Positions 23,296 through 34,460 are shown, counted from the first letter of the stretch. The stretch: DNA of 64,000 nucleotides from Nansenia antarctica (GCA_963989245.1 OZ022345.1:52091794-52155793), one strand, 5' to 3'. The notes: generated by a model not told the origin, from the sequence alone. Made by a program: numbers and translations.

Positions 23296-23334
<39 letters not shown>

Positions 23335-23650
23335 ACGCACGTGCGTGTTCATTGTCAGTTTAAGAGAGGTGTTCTAATCGAGGGAGGAAATTAAATTATT
23401 TTCCCATCTCTTCGCCTTTATCCCAACCCTTTCTTTCCCATGACAGAGGGGCGAGGGAGAGATGGATGAATACTGCAGGCAGGAGTCCTTCCCTCCTTCC
23501 CTCCTTCCCTCCTTCCTGGCTGAAATGGGAAGGGTAGCGGAATGGAACGGATGGATTGATTATCACTGGCTCAAGTGTTGGAAGAGACACCCTCAGGCAT
23601 TACAATGAGCCTTCACTACAGGGGCCCAAGAGAGAGGGAGAGAAAATGGT

Positions 23651-23681
<31 letters not shown>

Positions 23682-24451
23682 GGGGGGGTTAGAGGTGGAA
23701 GGTAAGAGAGTGGAGGAGAGAGGGAGGGAAAGAGAAGAGACAGAGAGGGGGAGGGGAGAGAGGAAGGGAGCGAGAGCAAATGATAGAAAAGGAGGGAGAG
23801 ATAGTCAAGAGTAGATAAAGAGTGTGAAATTGAGTGAAATAGAATGATGTTGATGTGCAGAGACAGGCCGTAAACACAGAGAGTTGAGAGAGTGAGAGAG
23901 ATACCCCGTGAGCAGAATTAAGTGTGTTCCTTCGGGAATGTAGACCTCTATTATACTGTTTCAGCTCAATAACACATACACACACACACACACACAATCT
24001 CTCTCTCTCTCTCTCTCTCTCTCCACCCTCTCCACCCTCTCCTGAATAGTAATATGGATTTATCATCAAAAGACATTAAGAACAATAATTATAAACAGAT
24101 ATGCCTAAAGGCACTCACAGGTCTCCCATTAGGGGATTGATGAAACGGCACACACCATAGCGCTGATCTGACATCAGCCTGTGTCTCCAGACGCTGAGGT
24201 ACGAAGGCGAGGGGACCTTTCCTCCACGGCCCTTGGAGTGAACAAATAAACGACTTCAGAGAAAAGGACAATTTCTCAGTTTTTCTTCAAACAGGTCTGA
24301 GTAAACATGAAACGGGAGCACTATTCTACTCACATATTTTTTCTTTTTTATCTCCCTTTTTCCACCCCCTCTTGTCTTTCATTTAATCCATCCTCTTAAA
24401 ATCAATACTCAGTCCTCTCTCTCTCTCTCTCTCTCCCCTGTGTGTCCGCAG
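22341..24451. other. Opsin intron sequence with simple repeats
   Basis: No exon was recognised. It contains (TA)n(CA)n at 22733-22791, a C run at 23047-23069, (TG)n at 23298-23333, a (TG)n(G)n tract at 23650-23689, GA-rich DNA to 23900 and (CT)n at 23999-24022. A short GGAGGCTGGTGAAGG…GGACGGGCTTATTG segment at 22915-22975 resembles a dispersed fish repeat. Confidence 0.6.
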
Positions 24452-24685
24452 GTGGGTAAGATCCGGAAGACAGCGGCTCGGCGGAGAGAGTACCACATCC
24501 TGTTCATGGTGGTGACCACGGTGGTGTGCTATGTGCTGTGCTGGATGCCCTACGGCGTGGTGGCTATGATGGCCACCTTCGGCCGGCCGGGCATCATCAC
24601 GCCCGTGGCCACGGTGGTGCCTTCTGTACTGGCCAAGAGCAGCACCGTCATCAACCCAGTCATCTACATACTCATGAACAAACAG
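24452..24685 (+). CDS. tmtops: TMT opsin exon: intracellular loop 3, TM6 and TM7
   Basis: 78 codons, phase 0 at both ends, acceptor CCGCAG and donor CAG/GTGATC. It encodes the basic VGKIRKTAARRREYH loop that contacts G protein. TM6 follows with the CWMPYG motif. TM7 carries LAKSSTVINPVIY, whose lysine (codon AAG at 24635-24637) is the site of the retinal Schiff base. NPVIY is the NPxxY activation switch. All residues needed for chromophore binding in this part of the molecule are present. The exon stands 6.9 kb downstream of the previous one and is preceded by a (CT)n tract. Confidence 0.94.
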
Positions 24686-24799
24686 GTGATCCATATTTTT
24701 TTCTTTCTCTCTCTCTCTTTTCTTCTTCCCCCTCTTCGCACCTCCCCCCCCCTTAACAGACTATCGTTCCCCTCGCTGTGGTGGGTGGGTGTCAGTTAG

Positions 24800-24963
24800 T
24801 CTGTGAGTGAGTCTGTCTGTCTGAGACAGACAGACAGACTGACTCACTCACAACCTGACTGACTGACTGTGAGTGTGGCTGTCAGTCAGCGAGTGAGTGA
24901 GTCAGTGAGTCAGCGAGTGAGTGAGTGAGTGAGGCTGTCAGTGAGTGAGTGAGTGAGTGAGTA
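24800..24963. repeat. (GTGA)/(GTCT)/(GACT) tetranucleotide array
   Basis: CTGT, GACA and GAGT tetranucleotides are arranged so that GTCTGTCTGTCTGAGACAGACAGAC forms a perfect inverted repeat near 24812-24836, followed by a long (GTGA)n run. Confidence 0.9.
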
Positions 24964-27900
24964 TATTATTCCTCCATAAATAACTCGGGAGAAATTCTTA
25001 ACATGTACAACTTCTTTATTTACACAGTAAAAAAAAAACATTGATTGAATTTATACAAACAGTCTTTTAAAATACCAATTCAAGTCTAATAAAGAGACCT
25101 TCAATGATAAATCAAAAGGATAAATCTTATTTTAAAAAAACAAAAAAAAACATCTCAAAGGCTGTTGAGAATTAAATTGGCTTTTCAATAACACTTTTAT
25201 GGTGTATGGTCATAAATGCTTTCTCTCTCCTCTTCCTACTCTCTGTTATCTTAATGCCTCCGTTATAAATCGCTGAGGAAACTCAGAAGGCGATGATGAC
25301 ATGCTAACAGTTCAAAGGCAGTGTGGTGCAGAAAAATCTCCACCAAACGGAGAGCGAGGAGAAACGAGGAAGTGGTGGCGGAGGAAAGGAGGAGGAGTGC
25401 CAGAGACACAGAGGAGAGAGATCATTAAGCAGTGACCTCCAAAAATGATCTCCTGGTCTCTCTCTCTGCTTCTCTAATGATCTCCTGGTCTCTCCCCCTC
25501 ATCAATTTTAAAACATGATCTTCTATTTTTATATTTCTACTGAACGTGACCTTGCTGTGGTTCTTCTAACAGAGAGTTTGAAACATGTTTTAAAACACTG
25601 TCGTCATTCCCCACCTCCCAGCCATCCAGAGAGAAACGATAGCACCTTAAAATCAACTGCTGTCACAGAAAACACCCTCCCCGCCCAGACACACCACCCA
25701 CCCAGCAGAAAAAAGTTAATAAATGAATTTTGGCACGGTGTCAAGATTTCCAATGCTGTTGCCTGAGGCGTTGCACTTGATCATCACAAGTACTTCTAAG
25801 GGAACTAATAATAGCTGTTAGACCAGCTGGAAGTCATTTCCCTACTCACACAACATGTACTTAAAATCAGCTCAGGGCCTGTAGACAAGATTTCATCTTC
25901 TTTCAGCATGTTTCTCCTACTTCCGAAGACTATGCTGTCTACTTATATTACGGTACAGTATAGACATGGACAGTTTAAGACTCTTAGCCCTGCTCCAGAT
26001 TTGCATGCTCTGAGCATTGGTATATAAACAAAAAAGTTAATAGAAATGCATTTATATACAATAGATTCAGTTTTCTTCTCTCTTTTTTTTTCCCCCCCAC
26101 CATCGGTGTGTTACAATCACAAGCGTAAACGACTACAATTGATGATTCGACACTTCGATAAACAAAATGGAAACTGCCTGAAAAATCGGCAAGATGTTTA
26201 ACAAGACTTCCGCGGCGCCACGAGGGCGTCACAAAAGCAGATAGTCTGCCTATCTTTCTTTGATCTCTTCGTGAGGCAGGTAAATGCTAAGGGCCATCCA
26301 AGAGTCCCCACCCAAAGATATGTCCTTCGCTTCCCTGACAACAGCTCTGCCTCTAAGCCTCTTGCATGTCTATTAAGTACTCCTCGTGCCTCTGTTGCCT
26401 GGTAAAGAACCAGACTCTCGTCAGCAATGTCGTCTAATGAACCTACAGGCAACATTCGTCTGTCGTGTCTATGACTGGATGCAGTGGCATCTGCAACCCA
26501 GTTAAAAAGTACTGCACCAGACACAGGCGACACCTTCTAAAATCACAAACGCCGTTCGCCACTAATCTAGTGTATTAGCACTATTTATATGACTGTCAAT
26601 CTCAACCCCACTCACACTCTCTCTCTCTCGACCTTTGCCACTTGATGGTCATGTTATAGAGGGGGCTGAATTGTCTTTATTTCTTAGCTTGGTGTGTGTG
26701 TGTGGGGGGGGGGGGCGACGACTGTGATTTGAAAGCGCTGTGCCGCTATCACATTCTAACATGGCCAGTGAGAGACAACCTCAGAGTCAGTGTAAACAAG
26801 AAAACCCAATTTAATAAAAACAGCGCACAGAGCGAGCCTAAACACAGCTGCTTCAAATCCCTGTCGTGATGAAAGAAAGGGCTCTGCAGGTGTTATCTCC
26901 ATTTCCATTTCCATTTCAACTGGATTTATTTCATCACATTGGACGATCCAAGCAAAATGAGAAACTTAAAAGACGTTGGGAACGATAAGAGCTCAGAGGA
27001 AAAATGGGTTTCGCGCCCCCAAAGTGCCACAAACCGTGACAGCTTTGATTGATTGCGAGAATCCAGCAACGACGCCCCCCTGAAGTCACCTTACACACAA
27101 AGGAATACGTTCGGCCGTTTACAGTAGAAGATAGAAACGACATTCATTGAAAAGTGACCGTAAGAGGCTTCGGACATTCCGTTTTTTTTTCACAACTTCC
27201 CCTACGGCGTAGAACTGAACACTGGGCGGTCTGGGTAACCCTGGAGACCAATTAGTGGCCTCAGTCTTGCAACTATGGCAACTATTAAAAACACTGAACG
27301 TCATCAGTAAAACACAATACATTGTAGTACTGTATACACAGCATGGCTACAGTACAGAATACATTATGTATCTGAATAGTAGTCGGAGCCTGTTACCAAG
27401 GTACCCGACAGGGACATTGACACTGACATTCAGTCAGCTTCTATACACAGGGAACTATTGTTGTGAGTGTCTATGAGTGTTGACCCCCCCATGCCCCAGC
27501 TCCTGTCCCTTTGGTGTTGTTGATGAATCTAAAATGACATCATCGTATTGGATAAAGACAAAGAACAGGTGACCAAAGCCTTTAAGAACCTGGGCGCCCT
27601 TGGTAGTCTTCAAGGGCGAGCCAGTGATAAAGTGGTCGTCTCATCTGTGAGTTGGCAAGTGGTTTGTGCAGTCAGGCAGGCAGGCAGGAGACGAGTGGTT
27701 GGACACAGAACAGCAGCAGAATCAGTGCTTAACAGAACCCTGATGACAACGCTGAATAAGACAATGTACAAAGACAAGCGGATGTTTGGTTTCTTTTAAG
27801 GAATGTCGAACAGCCGGTCGGCTGTAAAACAATAACATTGTACATCCATCTTGGTTGATAATACTGAAGATGAGACGTGTTTGGTTCGTTTGTTTGTTTG

Positions 27901-28637
27901 TTCGTGTGTGTGTGTGTGTGTTAAACATTCAGCGCAGACCACTGGTCACATCGTCTGACGTTAACACCCCTTAAGACCGATTAGAAAAACACAAATATCC
28001 ATCATTAAAAACTTCCTTTAGGAAGAAGAGCACCCAATGCTCTCCATAAACCACACGATATAGAACAGCAAAAACACATCCATATACATAGATAGATATT
28101 TTAAAAAAAACTCAAACAAAAAAAAAAGAACTAAAACCTTCTCTATCTAAAAAAAAAAAAAAAACACTGATCTATTGCTACCCTAATCAGCTCTTCTGCT
28201 CACCCGGCTCAGCTTAAGCAGAGATTCAAAGTCACTGGCAGCCACCCTGTACCCTGTGTACCCTCAGAGGGAGGTTGGTTTCTCCCTGTGTGGGCTGTGT
28301 AGAACGGTTCTGATCCAGAGGTGGCCTCACTGGACCGTCCCCAGACAGACAGTTCCTCCAGCTGGTCGTCGTCCCCCCCCTCTGAGGTTGGCTATGGCTT
28401 CAGTTCTCCATGGTTCTCAGTGGTTCCACCTCCAAGGTTCCATGTCCCCCCCCCCCCCCCTACACCGAAGGGTTATATTGCACCGTCCCCTGTCCACAGG
28501 GGTTGCGGGGGGGGTGGGGGGGTGATTGTGTGTGTGTGTGTGTGTGTGGGGGGGGGGGGGCGTGTCATGGTGGTAATTGTGCGTGTGTGGCTCTGAGGGG
28601 GTCTCAGAGGAGGTTCTCTCGAGTCTCCGGAGGTTCT
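24964..28637 (-). other. Repeat-poor interval, possible long 3' UTR of st6gal2
   Basis: No transposon was recognised here and only short simple repeats, unlike nearly every other 3-kb stretch in the window. It follows the st6gal2 stop on the - strand. Candidate AATAAA signals on the - strand (TTTATT on +) include 26925-26930 and 25015-25020. The true 3' end cannot be fixed by eye. Non-coding for both genes; it also lies in the last opsin intron. Confidence 0.35.
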
Positions 28638-28885
28638 TCAGAGGTCACAGCGGACGGTGCTGAAGCCGGGGAGCGTGACGCGGCCTTTCCTCTTGAGGTC
28701 GCGCTCGGGGCCCGTGTTGACCCGCTGGACCAGGCTCTTCTCGTAGAGCAGCGGGTGGTAGGCCCCCAGCGTGCACGCGGCGTCGTAGTACCGCTCGTGG
28801 TAGTGGCACAGGTCCGTCTGCCGCAGGGAGGGGATGTACTCGTACACGTGCACCTGCTCGCACAGCGCCATCATCAGGAGGATAC
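28638..28885 (-). CDS. st6gal2: st6gal2 terminal coding exon (sialylmotifs S-end, III, VS)
   Basis: Begins with two bases completing a split glycine codon, then ILLMMALCEQVHVYEYIP, the second half of sialylmotif S including C482. Next come LCHYHERYYDAA (motif III) and AYHPLLYEK (motif VS, H517/E522, the catalytic general-base region). The exon ends LPGFSTVRCDL and a TGA at 28640-28638. The acceptor on the - strand is CGGCAG. The exon lies wholly inside the final opsin intron on the other strand. Confidence 0.95.
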
Positions 28886-28947
28886 CTGCCGTTACCACAC
28901 AGGAGAGAGAGGGGGGGGGGGGGGGGGGGTGTTAGATTTGCATCACA

Positions 28948-28983
<36 letters not shown>

Positions 28984-29161
28984 GCTAGTTACCCTTTCTC
29001 AACACATCCCGTCTATATAGAAATAGTCTCTGAAAACCAGACATAATCGTCATCATCATCATCATCACGACGTCTCAAAGACTTTGATATTATTCTCCAC
29101 GCGGTTCCCTAACACCCTAGGAAAAAAATGTGTTGTTTAAATCATCTCGACAGCAGCAGTT

Positions 29162-29198
<37 letters not shown>

Positions 29199-29495
29199 AA
29201 GAAAGTTCAGGGAGAGTGATGGAGGTGGGCGAGCAGGGAGGGGGGTTTGAGCTGTACTGTTAGCTCAGGAGGAAGCCGTCAGAACCGTCTATGTCCGCTG
29301 GCTTAATGGTCCTGAGAGCAGCCAGGCTAAGCATGGCGAGCACTGCTCTATGTGGAGATGTCAGAGAGGCACTGTGACAGTGTGACAGGGGGTCTCTCTG
29401 ACAGACCCCCCGGGGGAACAGATACATTTTTGACACCACTTCAAAACAAGAGTTCAAATGCTGTGGCTGTGGAAGACTATGTTCTATGACCCTGG

Positions 29496-29554
<59 letters not shown>

Positions 29555-29662
29555 CGTGTGCGTGCGTGGCCAGATACTACGGAGTGAGACAGGGGCCTGT
29601 CTCTTAACTGATCTCCTTCCTCCCTCCCTCCCTCCCTCCCTCCCCCCCCCCCACTCTCACAG
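28886..29662. other. Shared intronic segment between the two terminal exons
   Basis: Lies in the last intron of both genes. It holds a G run (28907-28930), (CA)n (28950-28982), (CT)n (29163-29198), a (TG)n array (29490-29570) and a (CCTC)n/C tract (29622-29652) that serves as the polypyrimidine tract of the next opsin exon. No coding motif. Confidence 0.75.
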
Positions 29663-29872
29663 TTCTACAAGTGTTTCCTGATCATGTTCCGCTGTCGGCC
29701 GGCGTCCCACAACAGCGGCCCCACCTCCCTGCCCTCCAAGACCACCGTCATCCAGCTCAACCGCCGGATCTACAGCAACACCGTGGCCTGCACCGCCCAG
29801 ATCTCCACCGGGGTCCTCAACAAAGGGGGCACCTCCCCAGACCACCAAACCAAACCCCCCGAGGTCACATGA
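29663..29872 (+). CDS. tmtops: TMT opsin terminal exon: cytoplasmic helix 8 and C-tail
   Basis: 69 codons plus TGA at 29870-29872, phase 0, acceptor CTCACAG. It starts FYKCFLIMF, which follows NPVIYILMNKQ directly as helix 8 in TMT opsins. Two cysteines (FYKC and FRC) are candidates for palmitoylation. The serine/threonine-rich tail offers phosphorylation sites for receptor kinases. The exon is on the strand opposite st6gal2 and lies within its last intron. Confidence 0.92.
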   Translation, partial: FYKCFLIMFRCRPASHNSGPTSLPSKTTVIQLNRRIYSNTVACTAQISTGVLNKGGTSPDHQTKPPEVT

Positions 29873-30185
29873 CGACACCTGCAGTGATTGGGGGGGGCGG
29901 GGGGGCTAACCATGACCATGACCACCGTGGACAAACGCATGGCTTCGCTTGCTAGTGACTCTACCGACCGCTCACCGCCGTGTTTACCATCAGAGTGTGT
30001 GTTACATGATAAGAGAGCTTATGCGTTTGCATGCCAGTGAGTGAGTGTGTGAGTGTGTGAGTGTGTGAGTGTGTGAGTGTGTGTGTGTGTACAAGCTGAT
30101 ATTCCATCCCTCTCCGCTCTAGTGCCTCGTGTTTTCGGTCTGCTTGTCTTGGTGTATGTGTCAATAAACACCGTCCTTCTGCTAT
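29873..30185 (+). promoter_or_regulatory. tmtops: TMT opsin 3' UTR with polyadenylation signal
   Basis: AATAAA at 30163-30168 is followed about 15-20 bases later by CTTCTGCTATCGCAACC and a TGTCTT stretch, a plausible cleavage region. A GAGTGT tandem run at 30040-30090 lies inside the UTR. Confidence 0.6.
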
Positions 30186-30231
30186 CGCAACCTCAGTGTC
30201 TTCTCCAAACTGCTCAAGGTGGCTCAAATTC

Positions 30232-30365
30232 TGTATGTCCCCTGTCCCCTGTCATCTGTAATCTGTGCCCTGTCCCCTGTCATCTGTCATCTGTCATCTG
30301 TGCCCTGTCCCCTGTCATCTGTCATCTGTGCCCTGTCCCCTGTCCCCTGTCCCCTGTCCTATGTC
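30232..30365. repeat. Minisatellite of CCCCTGTCATCTGT-type units
   Basis: About ten units of 7-14 bp mix CCCCTGT and CATCTGT modules just downstream of the opsin polyadenylation signal. Confidence 0.85.
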
Positions 30366-30814
30366 CCTCCTCCTGACCTAGTGTCCTGTCCTGACTGACC
30401 ACCGGTAGGTCGGTGACCGATAAAGTGCAATATGCTCAGTCTCAGACTGTAAACAACTGACTCTGACACTTTGACAACTGACAGACAGCTGTGTTCTGCA
30501 GCTGTGATGGAGGTCTATCTGAGATGGTGCTGTGTGGTGGTGGTAGTGGGTGACTGAGGCTGTTTTTCTACTGGTGGAAACCGCATGGATGGTGCTCATG
30601 ATTGTATGATTGTCTTGTTGACCTTTGAACCGGAGAATGAACTTTGAAGTCATGAACTGATGTGAGATGTCTGCATCCCCCGCCCCCCCCCATACCATAC
30701 CCCTGCCACCTCTTAATCCCTACCTGCACAAAAGAAAGAAAGCATTATGAAACGTGACGTGTGTCTCTGTACGTTTTTCTCTTCCTTGTCGACTAAAATG
30801 ATTACAACGCATAC
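30366..30814. other. Non-coding interval
   Basis: Intron of st6gal2 with no recognisable element apart from a C-rich patch at 30676-30700. Confidence 0.5.
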
Positions 30815-31190
30815 ATGGTGTGTCATACAGGGTGTGTCATACATACAGGGTGTGTCATACAGGATCTAGGGGTAGTGGGGGTAGTGGTGGTCTAGTGGAT
30901 AATGAGTTGGACTTGTGATCAGAAGGTTGTGAGTTCAAATCCCGCCTGAAACCACACCACTACTAGTGTGCCCTTGAGTAAGGCACTTAGCCCTCAGTTA
31001 CTCCAGGGGGAATGTCCCTGTAATTCGTAATTGTAAGTCGCTTTGGATTAAAAGCGTCTGCTAAATGGCAAAATTAATTAAAATTAATAATTAATTAATT
31101 AGGATCTGTCATACATACAGGGTATGTCATACAGGGTGTCGTACAGAGTGTGTCATACATACTGGGTGTGTCACACATTACAACACACCG
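30815..31190. repeat. CATACAGGGTGTGT-type minisatellite interrupted by a SINE
   Basis: Units of CATACAGGGTGTGT/CATACATACAGGG flank the SINE at 30868-31100 on both sides. Confidence 0.8.
30868..31100 (+). mobile_element. tRNA-derived SINE with target-site duplication
   Basis: The tRNA-like head has a GTGGTCTAGTGG A-box region and a B box GTTCAAATCCC at 30933-30943. The middle includes CTTGAGTAAGGCACTTAGCC. The tail GTAAGTCGCTTTGGATTAAA then AGCGTCTGCTAAATG is shared with many fish SINEs and L2-type LINEs. AT-rich end. A 7-bp duplication AGGATCT sits at 30861-30867 and 31101-31107. A second copy is at 54588-54806 on the other strand. Confidence 0.88.
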
Positions 31191-31737
31191 TATCATCTAA
31201 AAACACACACACAATGGTTTCCACACCACAGCTGAATTCACCTGGCAATCTTCCACCCAGACCAGAAAGACTAGAGCTCCTCTCCCTCTCCCTCTCTCTC
31301 ACCCCCACCTCTTGAATTTAAATGGACCGATTACAGTACACACATCATACAAAATAAAGGACATTTCCAACATTGTCCTGCTCCTACTCCTCCCGTGGTC
31401 ATAATGACAGTCTTTCCGGAAGGAAAGGAAAGTGAAGAACAGCTAATGCCCCGGCAGCCTTGCTGCCACCGTTTATAGCCATGGCAACAGGACACTTAAA
31501 AGCAGAACGTTCTGATGGTGATGTCTGACACACTTCAGGACACGTGTGTGCGTGACTCTGCAGCCTGCTATGCTGATTAATAATACCCAGTACACTTATG
31601 TGCAATAAAGTCGTCCCCCGTGCTCATTATGTTACACAACATAGTCCATTGTTGAATCACATGAATTACAATATCCGGTGCTGCACATAACACACTTATG
31701 TGCATAACTGGGTATGTTAGTATAACTAATATGTACA

Positions 31738-31830
31738 TGTCGTGTGTGTGTATGTGTGTGTGTGTGTGTGTGTGTGAATGAGTGTGATTGTGTGAGTGAG
31801 GGAGAGTGTGTGTGTGTGTGTGTGTGTGTG
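31738..31830. repeat. (TG)n-rich microsatellite; target of a hAT insertion
   Basis: TG dinucleotides with GAG interruptions run up to the left end of the hAT element; TG sequence resumes at its right end (32917-33027). Confidence 0.9.
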
Positions 31831-32916
31831 TAGGGCTGGGTATCGCCACTGATTTCCCAAAACGATTCGATTCCGATTCACAGCTCCCGATTCGATTCGA
31901 TTCACGATTCACGATTCGATTCGATTTAGTTACAATATCAATTTTCCTTGAATATGAAGAGATTCTCAGAACTAATGCTATAAATGGTTCAAGGAACCCT
32001 ATAACATGTAGCATTGTTAAACATATCAATGTTTACATTAAGAATTGACTCCGAAGCAGTTACATGAATGTACTTCTTATTGGAACATGAATGAACATCA
32101 TTGACCAACATTTTGCTAAATCAGACACTACAAAAAGTGCTTTTTAACGTGCTTTACTGCAGCCAGTGTAAATAAAGGGGCTACAAACAGCCTATCGGTA
32201 AACAAGACATCACATATCCCTCAGGACTGTCTCAAATAGCTTATTTGCATAATATATATATATATATACACAATTAAAATGTGTGCAATAGATGAGGGTA
32301 TTTTGGGGAACAAAAAAACACATTGTAAACCATAATGTCCATGAAACTAAAGCCCTTCATTACTGCTTTCTCACTTTTTGGAGATTGGAAGATTTTATTC
32401 AGGAATAAACATAATTGGAAAATCAATGATTATTAAAATACTGTAGTATACAGTAACAATAAGTTAGTGGAAACACCACAAATCTACGGAACCACTTATT
32501 GAGGCATCACCCTGACGTGAAACATGGAAAAGCGGATCCGAAACAAGCCTCGCTGATAAAGTGGCAAGTGATTGTCAGGTACGAGTCCATTGCTCTGGAT
32601 GTCCAGCTGTCACACGTTATGGCAACTCTCTCTGCTGGCTGGAGTGAAGTTGCGATGTCACATTTCACCTGCGCGGACATGTCTGGGACTATCACTTCAC
32701 TCAACTGTTTGCGTGTCGGTAACACGTAGCGTGGTTCTAGAGATATGGAGATATGATAAATTCTTGTAGCGCGAGATCTGGCCACGAGATCTCTTTGCGG
32801 GTAAAAAATAAATAAATAAAAAAATAAAAATCGATCTCGGGATTTATGAATCGATAATCGCTCATTCAATGAAGATCGATTCAGAATCGGGAAATCGATT
32901 TTTTGAACCCAGCCCT
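31831..32916 (-). mobile_element. hAT element with transposase fragment, inserted in a TG array
   Basis: Terminal inverted repeats are TAGGGCTGGGT (31831) and ACCCAGCCCTA (ending 32916), with TG repeats on both sides so the target duplication is hidden. Subterminal ATTCGATTCGATT-type repeats occur at both ends. A reverse-strand fragment (32869-32507) has residues matching hAT/ZBED-like transposases. The element is 1,086 bp, too short for an autonomous hAT. Confidence 0.8.
32507..32869 (-). pseudogene. hAT transposase fragment (ZBED-like)
   Basis: Residues EPRYVLPTRKQLSEVIVP, then ERVAITCDSWTSRAMDSYLT and ITCHFI, match the RNase H-like core start of hAT transposases, including the conserved CD.WTS signature (aspartate in TCDSWTS). 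The frame ends soon afterwards and the catalytic remainder and dimerisation domain are missing. Confidence 0.72.
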
Positions 32917-33456
32917 ATGTGTGTGTGTGTGTGTGTGTGAGAGTGTGTGATTGCGTGTGTGAGTGAGAGAGAGTGTGATTGTGTGTGTGAGCGAGAGAGA
33001 GTATGCGCGTGTGTGTGTGTGTGTCCTATGAGCACTGAAGGGGACAGCAGGTTGAGGGGTTGATTGACAGGCTGGGGAGAGAGGTGTGGGAGGGGCTAAG
33101 AACACCAGCTGCTTGATTACGTCTCGTTAACGTCTTGATAATTCCCACGGAGCACAAAGCATCTGATTGGATGTGCCCGACAGAGGCCACCTGCACCCAC
33201 CGCTGACAGATGGAGAGGACCGGGTAAAAAAGACCCTCCATCGCTTCCCCTCGACACAGAGGAGTGGGTGCATGTGTGTGTGTGTGCATGGGTGGGTGGG
33301 TGGGTGGGTGTGTGTGTGTGCGCGAGTGTCAGGGAATACATTTGAGACGAGAAATAACGTAAGAGAGCGGTAATGTGCGTCTCACACACACACACACACA
33401 CACACAACCACTAGAGAATTGCGTGTGTGCGTGTGTGTGTGTGTGTGTGTTCTCAC

Positions 33457-33631
33457 CTATGAACCCAGAGGAGGGGGGGTTGGGTTGGATGGTCTCCTGG
33501 GTGTTGCCCTGGATCACGTCCCACAGCTGCCACACGTAGCTGGGGTGGAGGACGTAGAAGGGCTGGCCCGGGTGGAGGCGCCGGTGGTCCACGTACGGAC
33601 TGAACAGGTTATAGTCTGGACTGGCATACCA
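33457..33631 (-). CDS. st6gal2: st6gal2 exon 4 (between sialylmotifs L and S)
   Basis: 58 codons plus one base (phase 0 in, phase 1 out). Acceptor CCCTCAG; donor ATAG/GTGAGA. It encodes WYASPDYNLFSPYVDHR through FYVLHPSYVWQLWDVIQ and ends NPPSSGFI, the start of sialylmotif S. The split glycine codon joins cleanly to the exon at 28885. Flanked on the donor side by a (TG)n/(CA)n array. Confidence 0.95.
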
Positions 33632-34145
33632 CTGAGGGAGGGGGGGGGGAGGGGGAGAGAGAAATAGGGATATTTGTCAAAGCTGTTATGCAGGGAGTTC
33701 AGAACATCCCTCACTCAGTAGGATACAGAACTCAACCTCCATCACTCAACTAACTAACCTCTCTCTCTCTCCTGGAGAATTTGAGATAATCTGGTTACAG
33801 GATACAAATCAATCAATCAATCAATCAATCAATCAAGCGACGGGAGAACATGCTCGCAATTTCATTGGATGTTACATTCCAAGAACCCTCCACTATATAT
33901 AATAAAGGCCTTAAGAGTGTTGGTCCAGCACCACTGTCTGTGTGGTTGAAGACGCTATGAAAGCTATGACAGAACTTTTTGTAAACAAATATCATTTGTC
34001 AAATGAATAACCTGTCAAAAAATACATGCCGCTGGGTAGGACTTGTTTGCAGAGTTGTTGCCTGTGCTAGCTGGCAACACTGAAGAAAGTTTGTATTTCG
34101 TTGGTTTGAGGTGTTGCAGGGCGTCACTCATTTGAAAACAGATTT
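33632..34145. other. st6gal2 intron, unique sequence with (TCAA)n
   Basis: Only a (TCAA)n run at 33808-33836 stands out; nothing else recognised. Confidence 0.55.
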
Positions 34146-34460
34146 GAATGAATGAATGATCTTTATTGTCATTGTAACAGGTGCAACGAAATTTAAATGC
34201 AAACCCTAGGTGCTAACAAACAAACACAGTCCTAAGTTAGGACTAACATAAACACAACTCAAAGCAGCCTCCTCTAACAACCCCCCCGCAAACCCACCCA
34301 CCCACCTGACACCTCACAATAACAGCATTTAAACACACACGCACATCACAAATCAATTAAATTCCTGAGCCTTTAAACAACACGTCAAACACAGGAGAAC
34401 ACTTAGAAGAAACACAATCCTTTAGAGGAATCCACAAGCGTGTTCTGCAGCTAGAGCCCT
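34146..34460 (-). mobile_element. CR1/L2/Rex1-like LINE 3' end fragment
   Basis: Begins with GAATGAATGAATGATCTTTA, TTGTCATTGTAACAGG and CAACGAAATTTAAA, the reverse complement of the tail type seen at 7833. A coding part is not recognisable, so this is a short 5'-truncated relative. Confidence 0.6.

Larger units (their letters stand above)
17254..29872 (+). other. tmtops: TMT-type opsin gene locus (3' three coding exons; 5' end outside window)
   Basis: Gene-level entry for the exons 17254-17579, 24452-24685 and 29663-29872. Their reading frames join with phases 1/0/0 and consensus GT/AG ends. The encoded part runs from the cytoplasmic end of TM3 to the stop (about 255 residues) and carries the key opsin features: D/ERY-type DRY, an ECL2 cysteine, a retinal-binding lysine in TM7 and NPVIY. 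TMT opsins and the related encephalopsin (OPN3) are non-visual, light-sensing G-protein-coupled receptors of the cell membrane expressed in brain and many tissues. The ARRREYH block, FYKCF after TM7 and the overall wording favour TMT over OPN3. Which TMT paralogue it is cannot be settled here. Introns are 6,872 and 4,977 nt. Confidence 0.85.

Noticed and set aside
26198..26533. 111-codon - strand frame in the last opsin intron
   Set aside because: Not repetitive, but no motif I recognise and no splice or promoter context; may be part of the st6gal2 3' UTR by chance open.
28321..28988. + strand frame covering the antisense of the last st6gal2 exon
   Set aside because: Shadow of the real - strand exon, extended by G runs.
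30868..31100. Possible tRNA gene
   Set aside because: It has A and B boxes, but the sequence continues into a SINE body and tail with target duplication, so it is a SINE and not a functional tRNA.
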